A stretch of 64,000 bases of DNA. Origin: Methanosarcina sp. KYL-1. Lineage in GTDB: Archaea; Halobacteriota; Methanosarcinia; Methanosarcinales; Methanosarcinaceae. Below the pieces are notes generated by a model that was not told where the DNA came from, ran no database searches, and was given only the letters and a program-made list of their open reading frames with translations. Each line of letters opens with the position of its first letter. The stretch's first letter is position 1. The stretch covers positions 1-64,000 of the forward strand of contig NZ_VOUA01000010.1 of assembly GCF_024372725.1 (NCBI RefSeq). Reading direction: 5' to 3'. Positions 35,398-43,333 of the stretch are shown here, piece by piece. A program made the translations under genes and the position numbers.

Positions 35398-36075
35398 ATG
35401 TTTTCCATAACTGAAGAAATCGAATGTTACATTGCCTGTATCACCGATTCCAGCTTGCTGCCCCTGATGGGAATGAACATATTCCTGGCTTTGCTACTTT
35501 TTACGGTTTACCTTAAAGCGAAAAGCTCGGTTTTCAGGATTTTCTCTTTCATTGCCGCACAGTTGTCCATGGTTTTTGCAATTGGCATGGTTGCTTCTGC
35601 AATGCAGTGCAGCCAGATGCTGACAATCGAGATATACACCGCATATGTGCTTGCTTCAAGTGCGATAATCCTGCTCCTGCCATGCGTATACTACAAAGCC
35701 CTGATCAAAAGGTACAGAGCCCGCCCAATCACAGAGGTCATGGACTGGCCCCAGCATTTTGTGAATATTCTCTCCAAAAAGGCAGAGGTGTATTATTACG
35801 ATTCCGCAGTACCCCGGGCATTTGCTTCGGGAAAAGCCGTTTTCCTGTCGATGGGAATGCTTGAACTGATGGACGAGTCGGAACTGAAAGCTATCCTTGC
35901 TCACGAAGTCTGGCACATTCGCCACAACAATAAGACCCCCATCCTGAGGCAGCTTTCAATCATGACTTTCACAAGAAACCGCTCGGAAGATGAACTTGAA
36001 CTCTTGGCTGACATTTTTGCAGGAGAAGTTGTCAGCAAGGATGCAGTGGAATCTGCAAGGGCAAAGTTGAACTAA
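35398..36075 (+). CDS. BlaR1/M56-like membrane zinc protease
   Basis: 225 aa from the ATG at 35398 (GTG at 35392 is possible). Three helices (LLPLMGMNIFLALLLFTVYL, IFSFIAAQLSMVFAIGMVAS, TAYVLASSAIILLLPCVYY) are followed by a cytosolic metalloprotease part with VPRAFASG, the zinc motif AHEVWH, and ELELLAD supplying the third ligand. This is the core of BlaR1/MecR1 without the extracellular penicillin-binding sensor. It lies downstream of the BlaI-like gene on the same strand. By analogy it would sense a membrane or metal signal and cleave the repressor. Confidence 0.85.
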   Translation: MFSITEEIECYIACITDSSLLPLMGMNIFLALLLFTVYLKAKSSVFRIFSFIAAQLSMVFAIGMVASAMQCSQMLTIEIYTAYVLASSAIILLLPCVYYKALIKRYRARPITEVMDWPQHFVNILSKKAEVYYYDSAVPRAFASGKAVFLSMGMLELMDESELKAILAHEVWHIRHNNKTPILRQLSIMTFTRNRSEDELELLADIFAGEVVSKDAVESARAKLN

Positions 36076-36383
36076 AAAATTACCGTGAACGGCTTTGTGG
36101 AAACCCGATCTTAATCAGAAGTAAGAGGCTGAAGAATCCGCATGAAAAGGGTCAACCTGACAAAGCGAGTGTAACTCAACCTTTCAGCTATAGAAAACTT
36201 TTTATTTTCTTTCGGGTACCGTGGCTTTCACGGGCTGCCACAGGCATCCGGCCTTTTCCAGCAATAAATCAGGCTATTGGCCCAAAAAAACCAAAATTTA
36301 AGAAACAAATACCGCTCAAGAAACAAAACCGACTTTACTGCTTTTGAGTTCAAAAAAGTAAATTTTAGAAATCCGGAGCCTGA
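36076..36383. other. Intergenic region
   Basis: 308 bp between two converging genes. I see no gene or named element in it. Confidence 0.5.
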
Positions 36384-37199
36384 TCATTTCCAGATAACAT
36401 CTGCCTGTTTTCTTCCCGGAATCTTCCTTAACTTATATTTAGGGTATCCGACCAGCATCGGGTACTGCAGGACCTGCCCTTCGGGAAGGCCAAGGGCCTC
36501 TTTTAAGGGCTGGTATTCCTGGGCTGCGATATGCAAAAGCCCTGCCCAGCAGGTGCCGAGGCCAAAGGAAGGAGCCACCAGGTCAAAAGTTGTAAGGGCG
36601 ATGATGCTGTCGGTATATCCCGTGGCGTTTTCGCCATAAGCGTATACCAGTCCGGGTGCATTGCGGCAGATGGGGTCAAGGCCTGCGTCAGAAAGGGCGA
36701 CCAGAGCTGGGAAAATCGGCATAAATGGGTGTTCCGCATCACTTTCGGCCATCCGGCGCATCCATTCTATTGTAAGCGCTGAAAGCTTTTTGACTTCGGC
36801 GGCATCGGTAATCACGAGCCATTTAACAGGCTGGGCGTTCACGCCGGAGGGGGCAAAACGGACAGCTTCAAGGATTCGGGCAATTTTCTCCTTTTCAACC
36901 GGCATGTCCTTAAAAACCCTGATCGAACGCCTGCTCTGCACATATTTTGTGAGCACTTCGGAGTTTATCTTCGTGGTGTCAGCGGCGTTGTCTGCCGGTG
37001 CAAAGGCCGGGTAATTTCCCCGGATCGCATCATGGGGACAGGAGGCTTCACAGTGCCCACAGCGGGAACAGAAAGCTTCGTATTCGGCTGGCAGGGAGGG
37101 AATACCATCTTCTCCTGGCAGGATAATGTTTACGGGGCAGATCTGCGAGCAGATCCCGCAGGCTGTGCACTTTTCCGGGTCAAAAGAAATCAGGCTCAT
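36384..37199 (-). CDS. Ferredoxin-nitroreductase fusion protein
   Basis: 271 aa. Residues 1-62 carry two 4Fe-4S motifs, CTACGICSQICPVNII and CSRCGHCEASCPHDAI. Residues 85-260 are an FMN nitroreductase domain: SRRSIRVFKDMPV, RFAPSGVNAQPVKWLVI, and LVAPSFGLGTCWAGLL. A cytosolic flavoenzyme reduced through its own ferredoxin domain. The substrate is unknown. GAGGT stands 7 nt before the ATG. Such fusions are common in anaerobic archaea. Confidence 0.92.
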   Translation of the reverse strand: MSLISFDPEKCTACGICSQICPVNIILPGEDGIPSLPAEYEAFCSRCGHCEASCPHDAIRGNYPAFAPADNAADTTKINSEVLTKYVQSRRSIRVFKDMPVEKEKIARILEAVRFAPSGVNAQPVKWLVITDAAEVKKLSALTIEWMRRMAESDAEHPFMPIFPALVALSDAGLDPICRNAPGLVYAYGENATGYTDSIIALTTFDLVAPSFGLGTCWAGLLHIAAQEYQPLKEALGLPEGQVLQYPMLVGYPKYKLRKIPGRKQADVIWK

Positions 37200-37410
37200 T
37201 TCAGGTACCTCATTAAGCTGGATATTATGAGCAAGTCGGTGATATAGTTAATCTGCTAAGTTATTAACCTTCTATAGTTAGCCAGTTCACCTGCCAATTT
37301 AACTTTGCAGGCGAGAAGTCCCCTTCCTCGACTCCGAAGGAGGCAGGGAGAGGTAGTTCACTCAGGCCTGCTAATTTCACCAGGTTAACATGTCGGACCC
37401 AAGTTAACCC

Positions 37411-37890
37411 TCAGCAATAAACGCGCCCTATGCAGTCTACTTTCAGAATAATGACCTTATGGTTTTCAAAATCAATCCGATAAAGCAACCTGTAGTTCCC
37501 GGCCCTCAACCTGAAAAGCTTTTCCTGGCTATCGAGGATCCTGCTTGCTCCCGGGGGTACGGGGTCAGATGACAGCTTTTGGAGGAGATCAGCAATTCGG
37601 TAGTCAATGTAACGGCCGGCTTTTTCCAGGAAGGACTGGACAAAAACATCAAGAAAAATTCTAAATGTTTCCGGGGCAGAATCTCTCTTTAACCCCATTT
37701 CTTCTTTGAATTCCTTTAAAGCCCTCAGCTTTCCCTCGGATTCATTCCGGAAACTGGCGTTCACGAGCTCTTTTTCTTCCCAGCTAAGGACCGTGTCCAC
37801 GTCAACCATGTGTTCCCTTACTTCCCAGAGCTGTTTTTTTATGAAATTGAGCTCTTCAAGAACCTTTTTTTCAAATCCCGACTCTACCAT
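37411..37890 (-). CDS. Fused RelB-RelE-like toxin-antitoxin protein
   Basis: 159 aa that read as two proteins in one. Residues 1-66 (FEKKVLEELNFIKKQLWEVR ... LKEFKEEMGL) resemble a small archaeal antitoxin with an N-terminal helix and an acidic C-terminus. Residues about 75-159 (ETFRIFLDVFVQSFLEKAG, FRLRAGNYRLLYRIDFENHKVIILKVDCIGRVY) are a RelE/ParE-fold toxin with the conserved RxGxYRLLYxID strand. No stop separates them; the junction is GLKRDSAPETF. A TATA box (TATAAATA, about 37912-37920) lies 25-30 bp upstream, so the mRNA may be leaderless. Element copies 2 and 3 lie further upstream. Confidence 0.75.
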   Translation of the reverse strand: MVESGFEKKVLEELNFIKKQLWEVREHMVDVDTVLSWEEKELVNASFRNESEGKLRALKEFKEEMGLKRDSAPETFRIFLDVFVQSFLEKAGRYIDYRIADLLQKLSSDPVPPGASRILDSQEKLFRLRAGNYRLLYRIDFENHKVIILKVDCIGRVYC

Positions 37891-38145
37891 GCATAACGGT
37901 TAAGTTTTGTTTTATTTATAGATTTCTTTAAAAAGAATCCTGACTCCTTTGCAGCGCACTTACAACCAAGAAACTTTCCTTGCGGTTTGGACACTGATGG
38001 GAGGAATAGGGAGGAAAAGGGGAAGAAGAGAGAAGTAAAAGGAAAAGGAGAGAGCGAAAGGAAGGGGAAGAAGAGAGAAGTAAAGGGAAGAAGAAATAAA
38101 GAGAGAAGAAGGAAAAGGAAAGGAGAGACATGTTAAAGGGGGATA

Positions 38146-38231
38146 GGGCATCTGATTTTTGGGGAGTGGGGGAGAAGGGGGTTAAAAGAGTTGGAGATTA
38201 GTTTTGGAAAAAGAGTTTTCCTCAGATGCCC
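38146..38231 (-). ncRNA. Promoter-hairpin leader element, copy 2
   Basis: Arms GGGCATCTGA (38146-38155 on the plus strand) and TCAGATGCCC (38222-38231), perfect 10-bp pairing. The minus-strand TATA box (38257-38264) is 29 bp before the RNA-start side. The plus-strand loop has GGGG, GGGGG and GGGGG runs. A palindrome AGCAGTACTGCT lies upstream at about 38301-38312. A 63-codon hydrophobic frame MPYPPLTCLSF... starts in the stem (37960-38151). The RelBE-like gene follows 256 bp downstream. Confidence 0.6.
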
Positions 38232-38491
38232 TTACTATATAATAATACTCAATATTATATAAAATTATGTTAATAATGAAATATTTTGGTCTTTTTTAGC
38301 AGTACTGCTAAATAACAGCTATTTTTAGCAGTACCAACTTTTGGATTACTACACAATTTTAATTTCCGGAAATGCATTGTTTGTTTAAAAAGCACCGGCA
38401 GATGACGGTTATTTTCTTACGGACTGAAATGATGAGATATGAGAAGAAGAGAAGTGAAAACTTGAATGGAGCAACTCTCCAAAGGGATATG

Positions 38492-38569
38492 GGGCATCTG
38501 ATATTTGGGATTGAGTTTATATGGATATGAGTTTGGGATATAACTGAAAAAAAGATTTCTCAGATGCCC
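38492..38569 (-). ncRNA. Promoter-hairpin leader element, copy 3
   Basis: Perfect arms at 38492-38501 and 38560-38569. The TATA box (ATATAAAA, 38593-38600) is 28 bp away. The loop lacks the G runs of the other copies. A 26-codon frame MPHIPLESCSIQV... starts in the stem (38417-38497). It lies in tandem with copy 2, and no other gene is between them. Confidence 0.55.
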
Positions 38570-38841
38570 AACTAATACTACTACCTCATGACATATAAAA
38601 ATAATGAAATAATCTTGTTTTACTGCATTTCCGGAAGGTAATAAAAAGATTATGAGATTGAAAAAGGTAAAAGAAATAGAAGGAATCAGGGCAGTATCCG
38701 TAAAGGCCGTATATCCGATATAGACCATTATTCTGTATAGACCATTATTCTGTATAGACCATTATCTGATATAGGCCTTTATTCGGTATAGACTGTATAT
38801 CTGCCTGAAATCCAGAAACTGTCCTGAAATCGGGACAGCTT

Positions 38842-39141
38842 TTATAAGACGCCATCCAGGGCCCTAGCGGCCGTGTAAACGCTACCTACTCCGAAAATAT
38901 ACTGGGTTATCTTTATTGCCTGCATAACCTCTTCTTTTGTGGCCCCTTCCTGCATGGCCTGTATTGCAAGGACTTTTACTCCGTCAACCGCGCCGTTAGC
39001 TGCATCAAGAGCCATTGCCATCAGGAATTTGTACTTCAGGGGGATACCCTCTTCTTTAAATGCTAGGTCACGGGTGTTTTCAAGCAGGCTGAAAAATTCA
39101 GGGTCCTTTTCCATTATAATCTTAAGCGGGTGTTCTGGCAT
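38842..39141 (-). CDS. Carboxymuconolactone decarboxylase-family protein
   Basis: 99 aa from the ATG at 39141, 8 nt after GGAG. It is the all-helical CMD/AhpD-like fold: PLKYKFLMAMALDAANGAVDGVKVLAIQAMQEGATKEEVMQA (split over two helices), then VGSVYTAARAL. The CxxC of AhpD peroxidases is absent, so thiol peroxidase activity is not expected. Function unknown. Confidence 0.85.
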   Translation of the reverse strand: MPEHPLKIIMEKDPEFFSLLENTRDLAFKEEGIPLKYKFLMAMALDAANGAVDGVKVLAIQAMQEGATKEEVMQAIKITQYIFGVGSVYTAARALDGVL

Positions 39142-39429
39142 GTTGCTGTCTCCTTTTCCCAATTACCGAAGTATCTTAGCCTTATTTGCCGGTTATGGTA
39201 TTATTTGAGTCTCGAATATTGCCATTATGGTTTATTTGAGTCTCGAATATTACCATTATACTCTGGCTCTATTAATTTAAAGCATTCTCTTCCGGGGTAA
39301 AAGGAGTGCAGAATAAGAAAACAGGGTAGAAATTTAGCCAGGTCTTTTATCCGGATTTTTGAATCCGGAAGCATATTTCCAAACTTCGGATCTTTTCTTT
39401 AGTTAAGGGGTAGTTCACCGGTTTTTAGT

Positions 39430-39960
39430 TCAGGGGTAGTTCGCCAGTTCGTAAGTGATGGTCCCATCCTCAGGCCCTTTTCCCCTAAAAACAAATCCGT
39501 TTTTTTCCAGGACGCGGATCGAGGCTGTAAGGTGCGGATACGTATAAGCTATGATCCGGGGCTTTTCAAAGCTGGAAGACGCCCACTTCAACATTGAACT
39601 GACTGCTTCGGTGGCATACCCCCGGTTCTGGTGCCCGGAAAGCACCGAGTACCCTATTTCGAGGCCCCCACTTTCATGGGCAAGAAACCCGCCGCTTCCT
39701 ACCAGGACCGGGAGATTGGGGCCTGCCTGCCGAAGGAGCCAGTAAAAGCTCCAGATTTTCCGGTCCCTGGCCTTCATTCGTCCGATGAACTCCTCAATTA
39801 CTTCAGGGCTTATCTGTTCAGGCGGCCATTCCACGGGAACGTCAGCCTTCAGGGCAGCGGCAAATCCCGAACTGTCGTGCAGTTCAAGGAGATAGAGTTT
39901 TACCGTGGCAGGAAGCAGGTCCAGACGTTCGGTCCTGAGCGGAAAAGCAGGCACGTTCAT
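39430..39960 (-). CDS. RimJ/RimL-type GNAT N-acetyltransferase
   Basis: 176 aa: RTERLDLLPAT at the start, GGFLAHESGGLEIGYSV, the acetyl-CoA loop HQNRGYATEAVSSML, and ASIRVLEKNGFVFRGKG near the end. Acetylates an unknown amine. The ATG has no Shine-Dalgarno sequence. It overlaps, as ATGA, the stop of an 89-codon hydrophobic frame (39957-40226) that begins inside the hairpin element at 40221. The gene may therefore depend on that leader for translation. Confidence 0.88.
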   Translation of the reverse strand: MNVPAFPLRTERLDLLPATVKLYLLELHDSSGFAAALKADVPVEWPPEQISPEVIEEFIGRMKARDRKIWSFYWLLRQAGPNLPVLVGSGGFLAHESGGLEIGYSVLSGHQNRGYATEAVSSMLKWASSSFEKPRIIAYTYPHLTASIRVLEKNGFVFRGKGPEDGTITYELANYP

Positions 39961-40086
39961 AGAAGCGGATTTGAGCGTGAATTTAGATAACTCTTTTGGT
40001 ATTTTTTACCATTCCTGCCGGGAGCAAGGGAAAGCCAAAATAAGGTATCTGCAGCTTCAAAACTAATATGTGTATACATTGAATCA

Positions 40087-40200
40087 ACAGAAAATAACCT
40101 GGAAAAACACAAGATAACCTGAAAAACAGAAAATAACCTGAAAAACAGAAAATAACCTGAAAAACAGAAAATAACCTGAAAAACAGAAAATAACCTGAAA
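40087..40200. repeat. 19-bp tandem repeat
   Basis: AAAATAACCTGAAAAACAG, about six copies. On the minus strand it encodes the repeated Phe/Leu-rich middle of the 89-codon frame. Confidence 0.92.
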
Positions 40201-40220
40201 AAATCTTTTAGGGGGGAATA

Positions 40221-40304
40221 GGGCATCTGAGTTTGGGAGTGGGTGGGGGAATAGGGGGGTGAAAAAGCTGGTTTGTTATGTGAGAAAAGTGTTCTCAGAT
40301 GCCC
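40221..40304 (-). ncRNA. Promoter-hairpin leader element, copy 4
   Basis: Perfect arms GGGCATCTGA (40221-40230) and its complement at 40295-40304. The minus-strand TATA box (40330-40338) is 29 bp away. The plus-strand loop has GGG, GGG, GGGGG and GGGGGG runs. AACAGTACTGTAA and ACAGTACTGC lie upstream (40370-40410). The frame MPYSPLKDFFRLF... (39957-40226) ends on the GNAT start codon. Confidence 0.6.
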
Positions 40305-40636
40305 TCATACAATAATAATCAACTATATTATATAAAAACATGTGTATAAAGACAAATTGATCGATTATGTAACAGTACTGTAATTATAAGGCAAAAAATA
40401 ACAGTACTGCATTCATACATTTAAGCCATTTTTTAAGGTAAATTCGGAAAAACCCATTAATTCTCCTTTTTCGGATCTGCCGAAGCAGGAAAATGCTAAA
40501 ATAACTGAATAAAGAATAACTGAATAAAGAAAAAGAGTATGAAGTAAAATTTGCTTCATGATCCATGCTGGATCAAAGTAAATTCAAATAGAATTCAAAG
40601 AAAAGATAAATTCAAAAAGAGTTACAGAGGGCTTTT

Positions 40637-40960
40637 ATGTTTTCCAAACAAGACTCAGATGGCTACAAAGAGTTTCTTCCCGGCATTAGCATGAAAACCA
40701 TAGTGTACGGGGAAAAGACCCTTATGGCTGAATTTATTCTGAATAAGGGAAGCATTCTTCCCCCCCATGACCACATCCATGAGCAGACAGGCTACCTGGT
40801 TTCAGGGAAGATCCTTCTGACAATCGAGGAAGAGGATTTCGAAGTGATGCCGGGGGACTCCTGGAATATACCCGGCAGCGTCGCCCACAGTGTGGAGGTC
40901 CTGGAAGATTCGGTGGCTGTTGAAGTCTTTTCTCCGCGAAGGGACGAATATATCGGGTAA
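40637..40960 (+). CDS. Small single-domain cupin
   Basis: 107 aa. Cupin motif 1 is PPHDHIHEQTGYLVSGK with the two His and Glu metal ligands, and motif 2 is PGDSWNIPGSVAHSVEVLED with the last His. It probably binds a divalent metal. Sugar isomerase, dioxygenase and sensor roles are all possible. AGAGGG precedes the ATG. It stands alone between two minus-strand genes. Confidence 0.88.
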   Translation: MFSKQDSDGYKEFLPGISMKTIVYGEKTLMAEFILNKGSILPPHDHIHEQTGYLVSGKILLTIEEEDFEVMPGDSWNIPGSVAHSVEVLEDSVAVEVFSPRRDEYIG

Positions 40961-41006
40961 ATCCCAAACATCCGAAAATATCATCAATATGGCCTTTTTT
41001 GCGGCC

Positions 41007-42338
41007 TTATACCCCTTCTTCCATCTTTCTGCTCTTTTCAATTTTAACAAGCCTGAATGAGAGGAAAACGACAAGGTAGATGATTGCAGCTGCGATCAGG
41101 AATGAAATCGCATTAAACTGCGTGTAAAGAAGGCCTCCTGCAAGCAGGCCGATTATGCTTGCCAGGCTGCTGGCACTCATGGCAAAGCCCTGCACGGAAC
41201 CCTGGTATGTCGTTCCTGCAAATTTAGAGAGGACGGAAAGGATGCAGGGCCACATGATCCCGTTTCCTAATGCAAAGAAGACGGCTGCTATGTATATGAG
41301 GATGAGGTTTCCCGGGACCAGGAGGATGAACTGCAGCCCGAGGATGAAGCCGCCTGCGACGATCAGGAGCGACTCGGAATACCTGTCGGCAAGTTTTGCA
41401 AGGACCGGGCCCTGTACAAATGCCATCAGGGCACTGATTACGGAGAAGTATATCCCGAGTTCCGCAGGGCTCCAGTCCAGGGCAACGACGGCATGGATGG
41501 GAAATGCAGTATAGTAAATGTTGAAGCCCAGGAAGATGAGGAAATAGAGCAGCAGCATGAAAGGGACATACTCAAGCTTGAAAACCTCCTTCAATGAAAT
41601 TTTTTTCCCGCCCTCGACCAGGTAACAATCTTTGTGTTCCTGCCCGAGTATTTTCCGGATGCTCTTTTTTTCGGGATACTGCTCAATGGTACATGCCCGG
41701 GACTCGGGGAGAAGAAAAAATACGATAAAGGTGCCTGCAACCGAAATAAGCAGGGCTGCGGATACCGGGAGGAGTTCCCCGTAGATTGTTGTCCCCAGGA
41801 CCCCGGCAAGGGCTGGCCCGAAGACGTATCCCAGGTTTGAAGCCACGGACATCCTGCCGTAGTTCTTGTTTCTTTCCTCTTCCGTGGTCAGGTCTGCAAG
41901 ATATGCGTTTGCCACTGAGACATTTCCCCCTGTAACCCCGTCAAGTGCCCTTGCAAAGAAGAGTGCAAAAAGGGGCAGGGTGACCGTAAATACGCCGAGG
42001 AGGTTGGAATTGACTTCGATCAGGGGAATTATAGGAAGAAAAAGAGCGCCGAGGAAGATGAACCAGGCGAGGAGGGTTCCAATCTGGCTCAGGAGCAGGA
42101 TCTTCTTTCTTCCGTAAAGGTCAGACCATTTCCCGAGGATCGGGGCTCCTACCAGCTGAAACGCAGGGTATGTGGAGGCAAGCAGCCCGTAGATCAGGGC
42201 ATTTCCCCCATATTCCGTTACAAGAAACACGAGGAAGGTGAGGATTATGCCAAATCCCAGAGTCCCTATGAATGTAATCGTATACAGAGGAAAAAGGGCA
42301 TTTCCGTATGCCTTTGAGGGTCCGGAATCCTGCGCCAT
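41007..42338 (-). CDS. Major facilitator superfamily transporter (drug-exporter-like)
   Basis: 443 aa with 12 predicted helices. Motif A is GKWSDLYGRKKILLL in the loop after TM2, with a weaker repeat AKLADRYSES after TM8. FARALDGVTGGNVSVANAYLADLTT after TM4 resembles the TetA/Bcr drug-exporter group. A central loop with CTIEQYPEKKSIRK separates the halves. Exports an unknown compound by proton antiport. There is no Shine-Dalgarno sequence; a TATA-like TTATAAAA lies about 30 bp upstream and the palindrome at 42340-42356 lies between. Confidence 0.9.
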   Translation of the reverse strand: MAQDSGPSKAYGNALFPLYTITFIGTLGFGIILTFLVFLVTEYGGNALIYGLLASTYPAFQLVGAPILGKWSDLYGRKKILLLSQIGTLLAWFIFLGALFLPIIPLIEVNSNLLGVFTVTLPLFALFFARALDGVTGGNVSVANAYLADLTTEEERNKNYGRMSVASNLGYVFGPALAGVLGTTIYGELLPVSAALLISVAGTFIVFFLLPESRACTIEQYPEKKSIRKILGQEHKDCYLVEGGKKISLKEVFKLEYVPFMLLLYFLIFLGFNIYYTAFPIHAVVALDWSPAELGIYFSVISALMAFVQGPVLAKLADRYSESLLIVAGGFILGLQFILLVPGNLILIYIAAVFFALGNGIMWPCILSVLSKFAGTTYQGSVQGFAMSASSLASIIGLLAGGLLYTQFNAISFLIAAAIIYLVVFLSFRLVKIEKSRKMEEGV

Positions 42339-42339
42339 C

Positions 42340-42356
42340 TAAACAATAATTGTTTA
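42340..42356. promoter_or_regulatory. 17-bp perfect palindrome at the MFS gene start
   Basis: TAAACAAT-A-ATTGTTTA, a perfect 8-bp inverted repeat ending 1 bp before the ATG and overlapping the expected transcription start. This is the position and form of a MarR- or TetR-type operator. The cognate repressor is not in the window. Confidence 0.65.
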
Positions 42357-42458
42357 TCCGGGGTTTTATAATAATCTGCCCAAAAAAGTGTATGATTTTT
42401 GGGGCCAGTATTCCATGCTTCAAATTCCAGGAAATCAATATTTCGTGCCTTCAGGAAA

Positions 42459-42980
42459 TCAATATTCTGTGCCCTTTCTTGCAGGGATGTTTTTTTCGAA
42501 GGGGTGTTTCACAAATTTCATCTCTGTCACCAGATCTGCCCTTTCTATCAACTCCGGGGGAGCCTTCCTCCCGGTCAGGACGACCGTGGTCTCTTCCGGG
42601 GCCTCGTTCAGCAGGCTCAGGATATCTTCGGTCTTCAGCAGGCCGACGTGGGCTGCAAGGTTGATTTCGTCAAGCACAAGGAGCCTGGGCTTTTTCCGGA
42701 GGGCCTCTCTTGCAAATTCCAGGCCCTTCCCCGCCAGTTCATAGTCCAGGGGCTCGGGGTTTTCGAAGTCTATGAAATCTTCCCTCCCGAACTGGTAGAT
42801 TTCGTATTCCGGGGTCAGCCTCTCCCTCACTTTATACTCCCCGATGTACTTCCTCCCCTTCATGAACTGGATAATTATGACCCTGTACCCATGGCCTACC
42901 GCCCTGAGAGCAAGCCCGAAGGCACTGGTGCTTTTTCCTTCTCCATCTCCCGTGTAGAGGTAAACCATGCCCTTACCCAT
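42459..42980 (-). CDS. cobO: Corrinoid adenosyltransferase, CobO/CobA type
   Basis: 173 aa. The modified P-loop is GDGEGKSTSAFGLALRA. IIQFMKGRKYIGEY and LLVLDEINLAAHVGLL (Walker B) and VVLTGRKAPPELIERADLVTEM complete the fold. It transfers the adenosyl group of ATP to cob(I)alamin in B12 salvage or synthesis, essential for corrinoid use in methanogens. GGTGAT precedes the ATG. Element copy 5 lies 234 bp upstream and may carry its promoter. Confidence 0.93.
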   Translation of the reverse strand: MGKGMVYLYTGDGEGKSTSAFGLALRAVGHGYRVIIIQFMKGRKYIGEYKVRERLTPEYEIYQFGREDFIDFENPEPLDYELAGKGLEFAREALRKKPRLLVLDEINLAAHVGLLKTEDILSLLNEAPEETTVVLTGRKAPPELIERADLVTEMKFVKHPFEKNIPARKGTEY

Positions 42981-43119
42981 TTTATCACCTTTAAGTTAAC
43001 TCCCCTTGAAAAAGAACCGTTTACCGGTCCGAATATCTCCGTTTTTCCTGTATTACTGTTCTGATGCTCTATAATAAACTGATCTAAACAAAAACTAAAC
43101 AAAAAACACAAACATAAAA

Positions 43120-43200
43120 AAAGTAAAAAAAGAAAGCTAAAGGAAGAAGCCAAAGCAGAAGCCAAAGCAAGAAGCCAAAGCAAGAAAGCTAATAGAATAT
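43120..43200. repeat. AAGCCAAAGC-rich repeat
   Basis: GAAGCCAAAGCA is repeated four to five times with small changes. Non-coding leader of the cobO transcript if element copy 5 is its promoter. Confidence 0.7.
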
Positions 43201-43213
43201 CTAAAGGGGGATA

Positions 43214-43333
43214 GGGCATCTGATTAAAAGAGCTGGTTTGGGGGTGTTTGGGGGTGTTTAGGGAGTTTGGGGTTGATTGGGGTTGATTGGGGGTGGAAGT
43301 AAATTACATTAGAAAAGTGTTTCTCAGATGCCC
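43214..43333 (-). ncRNA. Promoter-hairpin leader element, copy 5
   Basis: Perfect arms at 43214-43223 and 43324-43333. The minus-strand TATA box (43357-43365) is 28 bp away. This is the longest loop, with at least seven runs of three to five G on the plus strand (43231-43295). The frame MPYPPLDILLAFLLWLLAL... (42896-43219) starts in the stem and ends inside cobO. Confidence 0.6.

Noticed and set aside
32146-36075. Beta-lactam resistance locus
   Set aside because: No beta-lactamase or penicillin-binding domain is present, and archaea lack the drug target; only the regulator families are shared.
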